Shown here piece by piece: positions 7,299 through 15,685 of a stretch of 35,521 nt of DNA. The stretch is from Thermoleophilia bacterium. GTDB lineage: Bacteria > Actinomycetota > Thermoleophilia > Gaiellales > Gaiellaceae. The notes under the pieces are model-generated. The model was not told the origin of the DNA and made no database searches. It saw only the letters and a program-made list of their open reading frames with translations. Numbering within the stretch: position 1 is the first letter of the stretch; the number at the start of each line of letters is the position of its first letter. The DNA is taken from the NCBI GenBank assembly GCA_019683855.1, contig JADGHP010000005.1, positions 1 to 35,521 on the forward strand. Reading direction: 5' to 3'. The translations under genes were made by a program, and so were the position numbers.

Positions 7299-9373
7299 GC
7301 GAGCGCCTCCGGCTCGACCCCGGCGAAGAGCGCGTCCGCCTCGTCTAGCAGCGGCCCCGGCGTCGCCCCGATCTCGCGCGCCGCGGCGCGCGCCCGCTCG
7401 AGCAGCTCGCGGTCGTGGAGGATGCGCGCGAAGCGCAGGTCGGAGACGCCCGACTGGCGCGTCCCCAGCAGCGCGCCCCCGCCGCGCAGCTCGAGGTCGA
7501 TCTCGGCGAGCTTGAAGCCGTCGCTCTCGTCGCAGAGCGCCTGCAGGCGCGTCTGCGCGGTCTCGGTCAGCTCCTCCCTCGCCCGCGACACGAGCAGACA
7601 GTAGGACTGCTCGGCGCCGCGCCCGACGCGACCGCGCAGCTGGTGGAGCTGCGCGAGCCCGAACCGGTCCGCCTCCTGGACGATCATGACGGTCGCGTTG
7701 GGCACGTCCACCCCGACCTCGATCACGGTCGTCGCCACGAGCACGTCCAGCTCGCGCGCCTTGAAGCGCGCCATCAGCTCCCGGCGCTCCGCCGGCTTGA
7801 GCCGTCCGTGCAGGCAGCCGACGCGGAAGCCCCGCAGCTCGTGCGCTCGCAGCCGCTCCGCCTCCTCCTCCGCCGCCCGCGCGAGCGTCGTCTCGGAGGC
7901 CTCGACGAGCGGGCAGACGACGTACGCCTGGCGGCCCTCCCGCAGCAGCCGCGCCAGCCGGGTGTAGGCCTCCGAGGCGCGCTCCTCGGGGATCCAGCGC
8001 GTGACGACGGGCTTCCGCGAGGCGGGCGGCCTCGCGATCTCGGACACCGCGAGGTCGCCGTAGACGGTGAGCGCGAGCGTGCGCGGGATCGGCGTCGCCG
8101 TCATGTGGAGGACGTGCGGCGCACGCCCCTGCAGGAGCGCCGCCCGCTGCTCGACGCCGAAGCGGTGCTGCTCGTCGACGACCGCGACGGCGAGGTCGCG
8201 CAGCTCGACGCCCTCCTGGATCAGCGCGTGCGTGCCGACGACGACGTCCGCCTGCGCGGCGGTCTCGCGCTCGCGCTTGCGCGACGAGGAGGTGAGGAGC
8301 GCGCAGGTGACGCCGAGCTCGAGGCAGAGGTCGGCGATGGTGAGGAAGTGCTGCTCGGCGAGCGTCTCCGTGGGCGCCATCAGCGCTCCCTGGCGCCCGT
8401 TCTCGACCGCGCGCAGGAGCGCGTAGAGCGCGACCACGGTCTTGCCGGAGCCGACGTCGCCCTGGAGCAGGCGCCGCATCGGCACGGTGCGCGCGAGGTC
8501 GGCGTCGAGCTCGCGGATGGCGCGCTCCTGGTAGGGCGTGAGCGCGAACGGGAGGGCCCGGCGGTAGCGGCGGACGAGCTCGCCCGGCTCGCCGAGGCTC
8601 GCGGCGAGCGAGCGCTCGCGCTCGGCCGCCCGGCGCGCGATGCCGACCTGGAGCAGGAGCAGCTCGTCGAACGCGAGCCGCCGCCGGGCGATCTCGGCCT
8701 CGTCCGGGTCCTCCGGGCGGTGGATCGCGGCGAGCGCGTCGCGCTTCAGCGGCAGCCGCTCGCGGTCGCGCAGCTCGGCGGGCAGCGGATCGACGACGTC
8801 GTCGACGCGCGGGAGCGCGGCGGCGACGAGCGCCCTCAGCTTCTGCGCGCTGATCTCCTCGCTCGCCGGGTACACCGGCGCGAAGTCCGCGGTCGCCTCG
8901 CCCTCCCCGACGTCGTAGGAGCGGACGTCGAACCCGAAGGGGCCGGGCTTCCCGCGCAGCCGGACGCGCACGCCGGGCTCGAGCTGGTCGGCGAGCCACG
9001 GCTGGTTGAACCACGACGCGCTCACCGTCGCCGTGCCGTCGGAGATGCGCGCCGTGACGATGGTCAGGCGGCCGCGCCGCCGCGTGCTCACGTTCAGCAC
9101 CCGGCCGGCGATCGCCACCTCCTCGTCGCCGGCGAGCGCGGCGATCGGCACCTCCGGCACCGCGGGCTCGTAGCGTCGCGGCCGGTGCTCGAGCAGGTCG
9201 CGCACCGTCTCCAGGCCGAGCTTCGCGAGCTTGCGCTTCAGCGCCGGCCCGACCCTGGGCAGCGTGTCGAGCGCCGCGTCGAGGCGCTCCGGGCGCGGCG
9301 CGCGCGGCGTCGGAGGCCAGGACTCCGGCTGGTCCAGGCCTGCGAAGACCGTCTGTCGACGGGCGGTTGTCAT
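7295..9373 (-). CDS. recG: ATP-dependent DNA helicase RecG
   Basis: Branch-migrating helicase that regresses stalled forks and processes R-loops and Holliday junctions. It is 692 residues, normal for the family. The N-terminal helix-hairpin-helix and OB-like wedge domain (LPRVGPALKRKLAKLG, then VAIAGRVLNVSTRRRGRL) is followed by a superfamily 2 motor: Walker A GDVGSGKT near residue 300, DEQHRFG near 400, TATPIPRTL, ATTVIEVGVDVPNAT and HQLRGRVGRG. ATG 9373 is used; the frame is open 46 codons further but that part is non-coding. It follows degV by 85 nt. In Firmicutes recG also sits near fakA and plsX. Confidence 0.97.
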   Translation of the reverse strand: MTTARRQTVFAGLDQPESWPPTPRAPRPERLDAALDTLPRVGPALKRKLAKLGLETVRDLLEHRPRRYEPAVPEVPIAALAGDEEVAIAGRVLNVSTRRRGRLTIVTARISDGTATVSASWFNQPWLADQLEPGVRVRLRGKPGPFGFDVRSYDVGEGEATADFAPVYPASEEISAQKLRALVAAALPRVDDVVDPLPAELRDRERLPLKRDALAAIHRPEDPDEAEIARRRLAFDELLLLQVGIARRAAERERSLAASLGEPGELVRRYRRALPFALTPYQERAIRELDADLARTVPMRRLLQGDVGSGKTVVALYALLRAVENGRQGALMAPTETLAEQHFLTIADLCLELGVTCALLTSSSRKRERETAAQADVVVGTHALIQEGVELRDLAVAVVDEQHRFGVEQRAALLQGRAPHVLHMTATPIPRTLALTVYGDLAVSEIARPPASRKPVVTRWIPEERASEAYTRLARLLREGRQAYVVCPLVEASETTLARAAEEEAERLRAHELRGFRVGCLHGRLKPAERRELMARFKARELDVLVATTVIEVGVDVPNATVMIVQEADRFGLAQLHQLRGRVGRGAEQSYCLLVSRAREELTETAQTRLQALCDESDGFKLAEIDLELRGGGALLGTRQSGVSDLRFARILHDRELLERARAAAREIGATPGPLLDEADALFAGVEPEALA

Positions 9374-9458
9374 CGTGCTCGGCGCCAGGGCGCATCGAGT
9401 ATCTCCGGCGGACCGGACGTCATGCTCCCGGTGCGCGCCGGGACGGGCACGACGACGA

Positions 9459-10316
9459 TCAGTCCGGAAACCAGAAGAAGCCGACGGTGCCGGGCCCGGC
9501 GTGCGCGCCAAGGACCGCCCCGAGCCAGGTCACCGCCTCGATCTGCGCGTGCGGGCGCCGGTCGCGGACGAGCCTGGCGACCGCCTCCGCTCGCTCGGGC
9601 GCGGCCGCGTGCGCGATGCCGACCCGCAGCCCCGGCTCGTCGCGGGTGCCGGACTCGAGCGCGTCGACGAACGCCTGGAACGCCTTGCGGTTGCCGCGGA
9701 CGCGCTTCACCGGGACCACCTCGCCGTCGACGATGGAGAGGATCGGCTTCACGTGCAGCAGCTCGCCCGCGACCGCGCGCGCCCGGCCGATCCGGCCGCC
9801 GCGGGCGAGGAACTCGAGCGTGTCCACGGTAAAGAGGAGGCCCCGCTCGCGCCGGTAGCGCTCGACGAGGGCGTCCACTTCCTCGTCGCTCGAGCCCCGC
9901 TCGAGCCGGCGCTGGATCGCGAGCGCGAGCATCGCGATCGCGGCCGACGCGACGCCCGAGTCGACCACGCGCACCCGCCCGTCGCCGAGCTCGGCCGCGG
10001 CTGCGCCGGCGCTCGCGAACGTGCCCGAGAGCTGCGAGGCGAGGTGGATCGAGAAGATCCGCTCGAACCCGGCGAGGCTCTCGTAGCAGGCGAGGAAGTC
10101 CGCCGGGGTCGGCTGCGAGGTCGTGGGCGGCACGGCCGCGCCGCGGAGCCGCTCGTAGAACTCCTGCGCGGTGAGGTCGACGCCGTCGCGGTAGCTCTCG
10201 CCGCCGAACGCCACGTAGAGCGGCACGACGCGCCAATTCGGGAAGCGCTCCGCCGCGTCCGGGAAGTCCGCGGTGGAGTCGAGCACGATCGCGGTGTTCT
10301 CGGGGGTGAGCCTCAT
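9459..10316 (-). CDS. degV: DegV family fatty-acid-binding protein (FakB-like)
   Basis: DegV/FakB proteins hold a fatty acid for phosphorylation by the kinase FakA. It is 285 residues. Family motifs are IVLDSTADFP at the N-terminus, TTSQPTPADF, SIHLASQLSGTFASA for the carboxylate-binding loop, and a C-terminal domain with LEFLARGGRIGRA and KPILSIVDGEV. ATG 10316 overlaps the stop of the receiver gene (ATGA). With fakA-like just upstream, it forms a candidate fatty acid kinase module making acyl-phosphate, the same intermediate PlsX uses. The ligand cannot be read from the sequence. Confidence 0.93.
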   Translation of the reverse strand: MRLTPENTAIVLDSTADFPDAAERFPNWRVVPLYVAFGGESYRDGVDLTAQEFYERLRGAAVPPTTSQPTPADFLACYESLAGFERIFSIHLASQLSGTFASAGAAAAELGDGRVRVVDSGVASAAIAMLALAIQRRLERGSSDEEVDALVERYRRERGLLFTVDTLEFLARGGRIGRARAVAGELLHVKPILSIVDGEVVPVKRVRGNRKAFQAFVDALESGTRDEPGLRVGIAHAAAPERAEAVARLVRDRRPHAQIEAVTWLGAVLGAHAGPGTVGFFWFPD

Positions 10317-10687
10317 GCGCCCGCCGCCCGCCGGATCGCCGCCACGATCTCGTCGAGCTCGCTGTCCTTGGTCAGGCACGCGCTCGCGCCGGCACGGAGG
10401 AGCGCCTCCCGCTCGCGCTCGCTGGCGGAGGCGGTCAGGCAGACGACGGCGACGCCCGGGCACGCCGCGCGCACGGCCGCCGTCGCCTGCACGCCGTCGA
10501 GCCCCGGCAGCCGGTAGTCCATGAGGACGACGTCGGCGGAGCGCTCGCGCGCCGCCGTGACGACCTCGCCGCCGTTGCCGACGGCGGCTACCACCTCGAC
10601 CTCGGGCCGGAGCCCGAGCAAAAGCTCGAGAGTGCCGCGGAAGACCTCGTTGTCCTCGACGAGCACGATCCGGATCGGTCGGGGCAC
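10313..10687 (-). CDS. Stand-alone response-regulator receiver domain
   Basis: 124 residues, a complete CheY-like receiver with no output domain. The acidic pair is E11/D12 (LVEDNEVF), the phospho-acceptor is D57 (VVLMDYRLPGLDG), the switch Thr is T85 (CLTAS) and the conserved Lys is K107. The sequence style (MDYRLPGLDGVQA) resembles NarL-type receivers, but no helix-turn-helix follows. GTG 10687 lies 10 nt after the fakA-like stop, and its own stop overlaps degV (ATGA). No histidine kinase is in the window. A role in tuning FakA/FakB by protein contact is inference. Confidence 0.88.
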   Translation of the reverse strand: MPRPIRIVLVEDNEVFRGTLELLLGLRPEVEVVAAVGNGGEVVTAARERSADVVLMDYRLPGLDGVQATAAVRAACPGVAVVCLTASASEREREALLRAGASACLTKDSELDEIVAAIRRAAGA

Positions 10688-10697
10688 CCGGCGAAGC

Positions 10698-12329
10698 CTA
10701 TTCGGCCGCGAGCAGCAGCGGATAGTGCGGCTGCCCGCCCTCCTGCACGTCCACCTCGAGCGACGGGTGAGCCTGCGAGAGCCGCTCGAGCAGGCCGTCG
10801 AGCGGCGGGCGCTCGGCGCCGGTGAGGAGCGTGAGCAGCTCCCGCCCCGGCTCGAGCAGGCGCTCGACGACGGTCGCGGCCACGTCGGTGAAGTCCGGCC
10901 CGCCGGCGACGGGCTCGCCCGCCGCCAGCCCGAGCCATTCGCCCCTGCGGATCGAGAGGCCGTTCAGGCGCACGTCGCGCGAGGCGATCGTCAGCTCGCC
11001 GGTGGCGACGGAGGCAGCGACCTTGCTCATCTCCTCGGCGTTCACGGCGGCGTCGCGCGCGCCGTCGAACGCCACCATCGCGGCGAGTCCGGCGGGGATC
11101 GAGTCCGTGGGGACGACGGCCGCCGGGCGGTCGGCGTGCGCGGCCGCCTGCTCCGCCGCGAGCAGGACGTTGGCGTTGTTCGGGAGCAGGATCGCCTCCT
11201 CGGCGTCGAGCGCGGCCACGGCCGCGAGCAGGTCGGCCGTGGACGGGTTCATCGTGTGCCCGCCCTCGACCACGCGGATCGGCCCGACGCTCGCGGCGAG
11301 GCTCTCGAACAGGCGCCGGTTGCCCTGTCCCGCGACGACCGCGACGACGCCGCTGCGCGCCACGATGGGCTCCGGCTCCGGCTCGGGGTCCGGGACAACC
11401 GAGAGCAGCCGCCGCTCGCGCCGCTCGGCCTGCTCGTGCATGTTCGCGATCTCGACCCGGTCGATCACCCCGACCGCGGTGCCGAGCGAGAGCGCCGCCC
11501 CCGGATCGTCGGTGTGGACGTGCACCTTGAGCGTGGACTCGTCGCCGACGACGAGCAGCGAGTCGCCGACGAGCTCGAGCGCGCCCTCGAGCCGGTCGCG
11601 GTCGAGCCCCTTCCCTTCGACGACGAAGACCGTGCAGTAGCGGTACCGGGAGCGCTCCCGGTGGATCGCCTCCACCGAGAGCGGCTCGTCCGCGGGCGGA
11701 GCCGCCGGCACCGGCTCGCCGCCGACCGCGGAGGCGATGCCGCGGAGAAGCTCGAGCAGCCCGGCGCCGCCCGCGTCGACGACCCCCGCCTCCCGCAGCA
11801 CGGCGAGCTGCTGCGGCGTCCGCGCCACCGCCTCCTCCCCGCGCCGCACGAGCTCGACGAGCAGGGCGCCGAGCGACCCGCCGCTCGTTGCCCGCGCCTC
11901 CGCCTCCTCGGCGAGCTCGCGGATCACGGAGAGCATCGTCCCCTCCACCGGCCGCCGCACGGCGCGGTAGGCGGCGTCCGAGGCGCCGCGGAGCGCCCGC
12001 GCGGCGAGCGCCGCGTCGAGCGCCCCCGGCTGCGCGAGCACCTCGGCCGCGCCGCGCACGATCTGGGACAGGATCACGCCGGAGTTGCCGCGGGCGCCCA
12101 TCAGCGCGCCGCGGGCGACCGCGCGCGCGAGCGAGCGGCGGTCGGACGTCTGCGACTCCTCGAGCGCCTGGGAGACGGCGCGCACCGTCATCGTCAGGTT
12201 CGTGCCCGTGTCGCCGTCGGGCACCGGGTAGACGTTGAGGTCGTCGATCCGGCGAGCGCTCGCCTCGAGCGACGCGAGCGCCCCGGCGACGACCCGCCGT
12301 ACCGTCTGGAGGTCGCGCTGCGCCGTCAT
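10698..12329 (-). CDS. fakA: DAK2/DhaL-domain fatty acid kinase-like protein (FakA/YloV family)
   Basis: FakA family ATP-binding subunit, which phosphorylates fatty acids bound to DegV-type partners. It is 543 residues. The N-terminal DhaL domain carries NVYPVPDGDTGTNL (D38 and D40 of the metal/ADP site) and GARGNSGVILSQIVRG. The middle region has EAGVVDAGGAGLLELLRG, followed by HVHTDDPGAAL and the C-terminal region GHTMNPSTADLLAAV...ILLPNNANV. ATG 12329 overlaps the stop of the Asp23-like gene (ATGA). Adjacency to degV supports a fatty acid kinase role; older annotation would say dihydroxyacetone kinase-like. Confidence 0.9.
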   Translation of the reverse strand: MTAQRDLQTVRRVVAGALASLEASARRIDDLNVYPVPDGDTGTNLTMTVRAVSQALEESQTSDRRSLARAVARGALMGARGNSGVILSQIVRGAAEVLAQPGALDAALAARALRGASDAAYRAVRRPVEGTMLSVIRELAEEAEARATSGGSLGALLVELVRRGEEAVARTPQQLAVLREAGVVDAGGAGLLELLRGIASAVGGEPVPAAPPADEPLSVEAIHRERSRYRYCTVFVVEGKGLDRDRLEGALELVGDSLLVVGDESTLKVHVHTDDPGAALSLGTAVGVIDRVEIANMHEQAERRERRLLSVVPDPEPEPEPIVARSGVVAVVAGQGNRRLFESLAASVGPIRVVEGGHTMNPSTADLLAAVAALDAEEAILLPNNANVLLAAEQAAAHADRPAAVVPTDSIPAGLAAMVAFDGARDAAVNAEEMSKVAASVATGELTIASRDVRLNGLSIRRGEWLGLAAGEPVAGGPDFTDVAATVVERLLEPGRELLTLLTGAERPPLDGLLERLSQAHPSLEVDVQEGGQPHYPLLLAAE

Positions 12330-12691
12330 GCGCTTCGCCGCACGTCGTCGATGTGCACCTCCACCGAGCCGACCGGCAGCCCGGTCAGCCGCTCGACCTC
12401 GTAGGCGACGCGGTTGCGGACGCTGGAGGCGACCTCGGCGAGGTTGAGCCCGTACTCGACGACGACGTGCAGCTCGATCGTGACGGCGCCGCCCTCGCGG
12501 CCGACGGCGACGCCCTCGGTGGTGCGGTCGCGGCCGAGGAGCCGCCGCACGGGCCCCTTCACGGGGCCGCGCGCGACCATGCCGACGACGCCGTAGCACT
12601 CGAGCGCCGTCTCGCCGACGATGCGCGCGATCGCGTCGCTCGAGATCGTGATCCGGCCGAGCGGCGACGTGAGCGCGTGCGCGCCTTCCAC
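12326..12691 (-). CDS. Asp23/Gls24 family envelope-stress protein (YloU-like)
   Basis: 121 residues of Asp23 (DUF322) type: GRITISSDAIARIVGETALECYGVVGM at the front, VTIELHVVVEYGLNLAEVASSVRNRV in the middle and LTGLPVGSVEVHIDDV at the end. The family is linked to envelope stress and sits directly before fakA (yloU-yloV in Bacillus). GTG 12691 is the likely start, with an AGGG-like element very close to it. The stop overlaps fakA-like, so the two are coupled. The molecular function is not established. Confidence 0.92.
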   Translation of the reverse strand: MEGAHALTSPLGRITISSDAIARIVGETALECYGVVGMVARGPVKGPVRRLLGRDRTTEGVAVGREGGAVTIELHVVVEYGLNLAEVASSVRNRVAYEVERLTGLPVGSVEVHIDDVRRSA

Positions 12692-12695
12692 GTCC

Positions 12696-12782
12696 CTATT
12701 TGACCACGCAGTCAGCCTCGGGGTTGCGCGCCCGGAACGCCGCGGCGCCCCTCCCGAGGGAGAGCACGTACCAGTCCGTCAC
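12696..12782 (-). CDS. Candidate 28-residue ORF between rpmB and the Asp23-like gene
   Basis: A frame from GTG 12782 to TAG encodes MTDWYVLSLGRGAAAFRARN plus eight residues ending DCVVK, finishing 4 nt before the Asp23-like start. Its placement in an otherwise empty 137-bp gap is suggestive. There is no Shine-Dalgarno and no -10 element at the usual distance, and no family is recognised. It could be a leader ORF or a chance frame. Confidence 0.25.
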   Translation of the reverse strand: MTDWYVLSLGRGAAAFRARNPEADCVVK

Positions 12783-12828
12783 GTGGCGGAGCAGGCCGCA
12801 CCGCCCCCCGATCGGGCGGCGCGCGCTG

Positions 12829-13020
12829 CTAGATCGCCTTCTCGACCTTGCCGGCCTTGAGGCAGCGCGTGCAGACGTAGGCGCGCGTCGCCCTGCCGTC
12901 GAGGACGACCCGGACGCGCTGCAGGTTCGGGTCGAAGCGCCGCTTCGTGGCCACCATCGAGTGGCTCCGGTGGTGACCGAAGCCGGGCTTCTTGCCGCAG
13001 ACCGCGCAGACCTTGGACAT
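12829..13020 (-). CDS. rpmB: 50S ribosomal protein L28
   Basis: Large-subunit protein, 63 residues. The N-terminus [21 protein letters not shown] and later [12 protein letters not shown] and [16 protein letters not shown] are typical. Two CxxC pairs make this the zinc-binding (C+) type. ATG 13020 has a TACACT -10 element 9 nt upstream. rpmB next to yloU/yloV homologues is a conserved Gram-positive arrangement. Confidence 0.97.
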   Translation of the reverse strand: MSKVCAVCGKKPGFGHHRSHSMVATKRRFDPNLQRVRVVLDGRATRAYVCTRCLKAGKVEKAI

Positions 13021-13029
13021 CGGCGGCGG

Positions 13030-13035
13030 AGTGTA
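13030..13035 (-). promoter_or_regulatory. Putative -10 element of rpmB (leaderless type)
   Basis: TACACT on the minus strand, 9 nt before the rpmB ATG. Confidence 0.45.
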
Positions 13036-13042
13036 GCGGAAG

Positions 13043-13753
13043 CTACCGCGCCGCCGACTTCGCCTGCCGGCGAAGCTGGGCGAAGAGATCCGCCATCTCG
13101 AGCGCGGAGCGGACCGCCTCCTCGCCCTTGTCCACCCGGGCCATGGCCTGCTCGAGCGTATCGACCGTGAGCACCCCGAAGGCGACGGGGACCCCCGTCT
13201 CGAGCCCGGCGAGCTGCAGCCCCGACGCGGCCTCGCCCGCGACGTAGTCGAAGTGCGCCGTCTCGCCGCGGATCACGCAGCCGAGCGCGACCACGCACGC
13301 GAAGCGGCGCGTCTTCGCGAGCGCCATGGCCCCGATCGGCAGCTCGAACGCGCCCGGCACCGGCATCACCGTCACGCGCTCCCGCGGAACCCCGGCGGCG
13401 TCCAGCGCGGCGAGCGCGGACTCGAGCAGGCGGCTCGTGACGTCGCCGTTGAAGCGCGAGACGACGATCCCGACGGCGCGGCCCGGGTCCGACGGCGACC
13501 CTTCGACCGCGGCGACGCCATCCGGGAGCCGCAGCTCGCCGGGCGCGTGCCCCGCCGGCCGCAGCTGCGGCTCGGGAGCGGGCTCCGCCGCGGGCTCCGC
13601 GACGGCCTCCTGGTCGCCGGTCTCCTCGTCGCCGCCGACCGCCGGCTCGGCCTCGGCCGCCGGGTCGCCGCCGTCCACCGAGAGCGGCTCGTCCGCCTCC
13701 TCGCTTCCACGCGACACCGGCCGCTCGCCGGGCCAGATCCCTCCCGCGCTCAC
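13043..13753 (-). CDS. ribH: 6,7-dimethyl-8-ribityllumazine synthase with long acidic N-terminal extension
   Basis: Condenses 3,4-dihydroxybutanone phosphate with the ribityl-aminopyrimidine in riboflavin synthesis. The catalytic domain begins near residue 92 ([20 protein letters not shown]) and has [22 protein letters not shown] (catalytic His) and [12 protein letters not shown]. About 90 residues precede it, rich in Ala, Glu, Pro and Gly ([20 protein letters not shown]). GTG 13753 is chosen because it overlaps the ribBA stop as GTGA; another in-frame GTG lies 12 codons on, and none is seen just before the domain. The 236-residue length is well above the usual 155. The extension is probably disordered; its role is unknown. 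Confidence 0.92.
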   Translation of the reverse strand: MSAGGIWPGERPVSRGSEEADEPLSVDGGDPAAEAEPAVGGDEETGDQEAVAEPAAEPAPEPQLRPAGHAPGELRLPDGVAAVEGSPSDPGRAVGIVVSRFNGDVTSRLLESALAALDAAGVPRERVTVMPVPGAFELPIGAMALAKTRRFACVVALGCVIRGETAHFDYVAGEAASGLQLAGLETGVPVAFGVLTVDTLEQAMARVDKGEEAVRSALEMADLFAQLRRQAKSAAR

Positions 13754-15000
13754 TCGCCCTCCGACTCGAACCGCAGATCCTGGTGATGGAGCCTGTGGCC
13801 GAGCTTATCCCGCTTGGCGGCCAGATAGCGGTGGTTCTCCGCGTTCGGGGGCACCTCGATCGGCACCTGCTCGGTCACCTTCAGCCCGTACGCCTCGAGG
13901 CCGGAGACCTTCTTCGGGTTGTTCGTGAGCAGCCGGATCGTGCTCAGGCCAAGGTCGGCGAGGATCTGGTTGCCGATCCCCCACTCGCGCTCGTCGGCGG
14001 CGAAGCCGAGCGCGAGGTTCGCGTCGACGGTGTCGAGACCCTGCTCCTGCAGCTCGTACGCCTTCAGCTTGTTGAGCAGGCCGATCCCCCGCCCTTCCTG
14101 CGACATGTAGAGGAGGACGCCGCGACCCTCGGCTGCGATCGCGCGCAGCGCCGCGTCGAGCTGCTCGCCGCAGTCGCAGCGCAGCGAGTGGAACACGTCG
14201 CCGGTGAGGCACTCCGAGTGGACGCGAACGAGCACGTCGCGGACGCCGTCGACCGAGCCCATGACGAGCGCGACGTGATGCTTGCCGGTCAGCCGCTCCC
14301 GGAAGGCGACGGCGGTGAACTCGCCGTACTCGGTGGGGAGCCGCACCGAGACGACGCGCTCCACGAGCTTCTCGGTGCGCCGGCGGTACTCGATCAGGTC
14401 GGCGATCGAGATCATCTTCAGCCCGTGCCGCTCGCAGTAGCGGACGAGGTCGGGCACGCGCGCCATCGTCCCGTCCTCGTTCATGATCTCGCAGATCACC
14501 GCCGCCGGGATCAGCCCGGCGAGCCGCGCCAGGTCGACGGACGCCTCGGTCTGCCCGGCCCGCCGCAGGACGCCCCCGTCGCGGGCGCGCAGCGGGAAGA
14601 CGTGGCCCGGCTGGACGAGGTCTCGCGGCGTCGTCGAGGGGTCGATGGCGACCCGGATCGTGTGCGAGCGATCGGCGGCCGAGATGCCGGTCGTCACCCC
14701 CTCGCGCGCCTCGATCGAGACCGTGAACGCGGTGCCGAGCCGCGCCTCGTTGTGGTCGGTCATCGGGCGCAGCCCGAGCGCGTCGCAGCGCTCCTCGGTC
14801 AGGCACAGGCAGATGAGGCCGCGCGCGTGCGTCGCCATGAAGTTGATCGCCTCGGGGGTGGCGAACTGGGCGGCGATCACGAGGTCGCCCTCGTTCTCGC
14901 GGTCCGGATCGTCGACGACGACGACGAAGCGCCCGTTGCGGACGTCCTCGAGCGCCTCCTCGATCGTGGCGAACGGGGTGGTCTGCCGGACGGTGGTCAC
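13750..15000 (-). CDS. ribBA: Bifunctional 3,4-dihydroxy-2-butanone-4-phosphate synthase / GTP cyclohydrolase II
   Basis: Supplies both precursors of riboflavin, from ribulose 5-phosphate and GTP. It is 416 residues. The N-terminal RibB domain has [27 protein letters not shown] and [10 protein letters not shown]. The C-terminal RibA domain has the zinc cysteines in [21 protein letters not shown]-type sequence, then [19 protein letters not shown] and [13 protein letters not shown]. The start is GTG 15000. In the RibB domain, the motif normally GHTEA reads AGQTEA: Gln150 replaces the His that, by alignment to E. coli RibB (His153), is a metal ligand. The codon is CAG. DHBP synthase activity is therefore less certain than cyclohydrolase activity. 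Confidence 0.94.
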   Translation of the reverse strand: MTTVRQTTPFATIEEALEDVRNGRFVVVVDDPDRENEGDLVIAAQFATPEAINFMATHARGLICLCLTEERCDALGLRPMTDHNEARLGTAFTVSIEAREGVTTGISAADRSHTIRVAIDPSTTPRDLVQPGHVFPLRARDGGVLRRAGQTEASVDLARLAGLIPAAVICEIMNEDGTMARVPDLVRYCERHGLKMISIADLIEYRRRTEKLVERVVSVRLPTEYGEFTAVAFRERLTGKHHVALVMGSVDGVRDVLVRVHSECLTGDVFHSLRCDCGEQLDAALRAIAAEGRGVLLYMSQEGRGIGLLNKLKAYELQEQGLDTVDANLALGFAADEREWGIGNQILADLGLSTIRLLTNNPKKVSGLEAYGLKVTEQVPIEVPPNAENHRYLAAKRDKLGHRLHHQDLRFESEGE

Positions 15001-15006
15001 CGATCT

Positions 15007-15012
15007 AGCCTA
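15007..15012 (-). promoter_or_regulatory. Putative -10 element of ribBA (leaderless type)
   Basis: TAGGCT on the minus strand, 6 nt before the ribBA GTG. It would allow ribBA-ribH expression apart from the upstream rib genes. Confidence 0.4.
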
Positions 15013-15035
15013 ACCGCGAGGCTCACCAATCCAGC

Positions 15036-15632
15036 CTATCCGCGAGCCCGCGCGAGCAGCCGCTCGACGTACTTCGCGAGCACGTCGACCTCGAGGTTCA
15101 CCTCGTCGCCGGGAGCGAGCGCGCCGAGGGTGGTGGCGGCGAGCGTGTGCGGGACGAGCGCGACCGCGAAGCCGTCCGCGTCGACCGCGGCCACGGTCAG
15201 CGAGACGCCGGCGAGCGCGATCGAGCCCTTCTCGACGCAGTAGCGGAGCACCGCATCGGGCGCGTCCACCCAGACGCGACGGCCCTCGCCCTCGGGCTCG
15301 ACGGTGCGGACGCGACCGACGCCGTCCACGTGGCCCTGGACGACGTGTCCGCCGAGCGGGTCGCCCGCCCGCAGCGCCGGCTCCACGTTCACCTCGTCGC
15401 CGGCCTCGAGGCGGCCGAGCGCCGTGCGGCGCAGCGTCTCCGGGACGGCCTCGAAGGCGAGGCGGCCTCCGTCGCGCTCGACGACGGTGAGGCAGACGCC
15501 GTCGAGCGCGATCGAGTCGCCCACTGCCGCACCCGCGGCGCAGGCCGGCGCCTCGACCTCGAGCCGGATCCCGTCCTCGCCGCCGTGCACGGCGACGACC
15601 GCGCCGCGCTCGCGGACGATCCCCGTGAACAT
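15036..15632 (-). CDS. ribE: Riboflavin synthase (alpha chain)
   Basis: Dismutates two lumazine molecules to riboflavin, the last pathway step. It is 198 residues with two tandem lumazine-binding barrels: MFTGIVRERGAVVAV...GDSIALDGVCLTVV in the first, and GHVVQGHVDGVGRV...KGSIALAGVSLTV...PHTLAATTL in the second. In the second repeat the usual D of I-x-x-D-G-x-S-L-T-V is Ala. ATG 15632 opens with the invariant MFTGIV and has a TACGCT -10 element 6 nt upstream. It lies between ribD and ribBA in a Bacillus-like rib order. Confidence 0.96.
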   Translation of the reverse strand: MFTGIVRERGAVVAVHGGEDGIRLEVEAPACAAGAAVGDSIALDGVCLTVVERDGGRLAFEAVPETLRRTALGRLEAGDEVNVEPALRAGDPLGGHVVQGHVDGVGRVRTVEPEGEGRRVWVDAPDAVLRYCVEKGSIALAGVSLTVAAVDADGFAVALVPHTLAATTLGALAPGDEVNLEVDVLAKYVERLLARARG

Positions 15633-15638
15633 GCGGCA

Positions 15639-15644
15639 AGCGTA
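15639..15644 (-). promoter_or_regulatory. Putative -10 element of ribE (leaderless type)
   Basis: TACGCT on the minus strand, 6 nt before the ribE ATG. Confidence 0.4.
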
Positions 15645-15685
15645 GCCGCGGCGTCCCGGCCGCCGAGCCCGCGGGCGCGCTCCCG

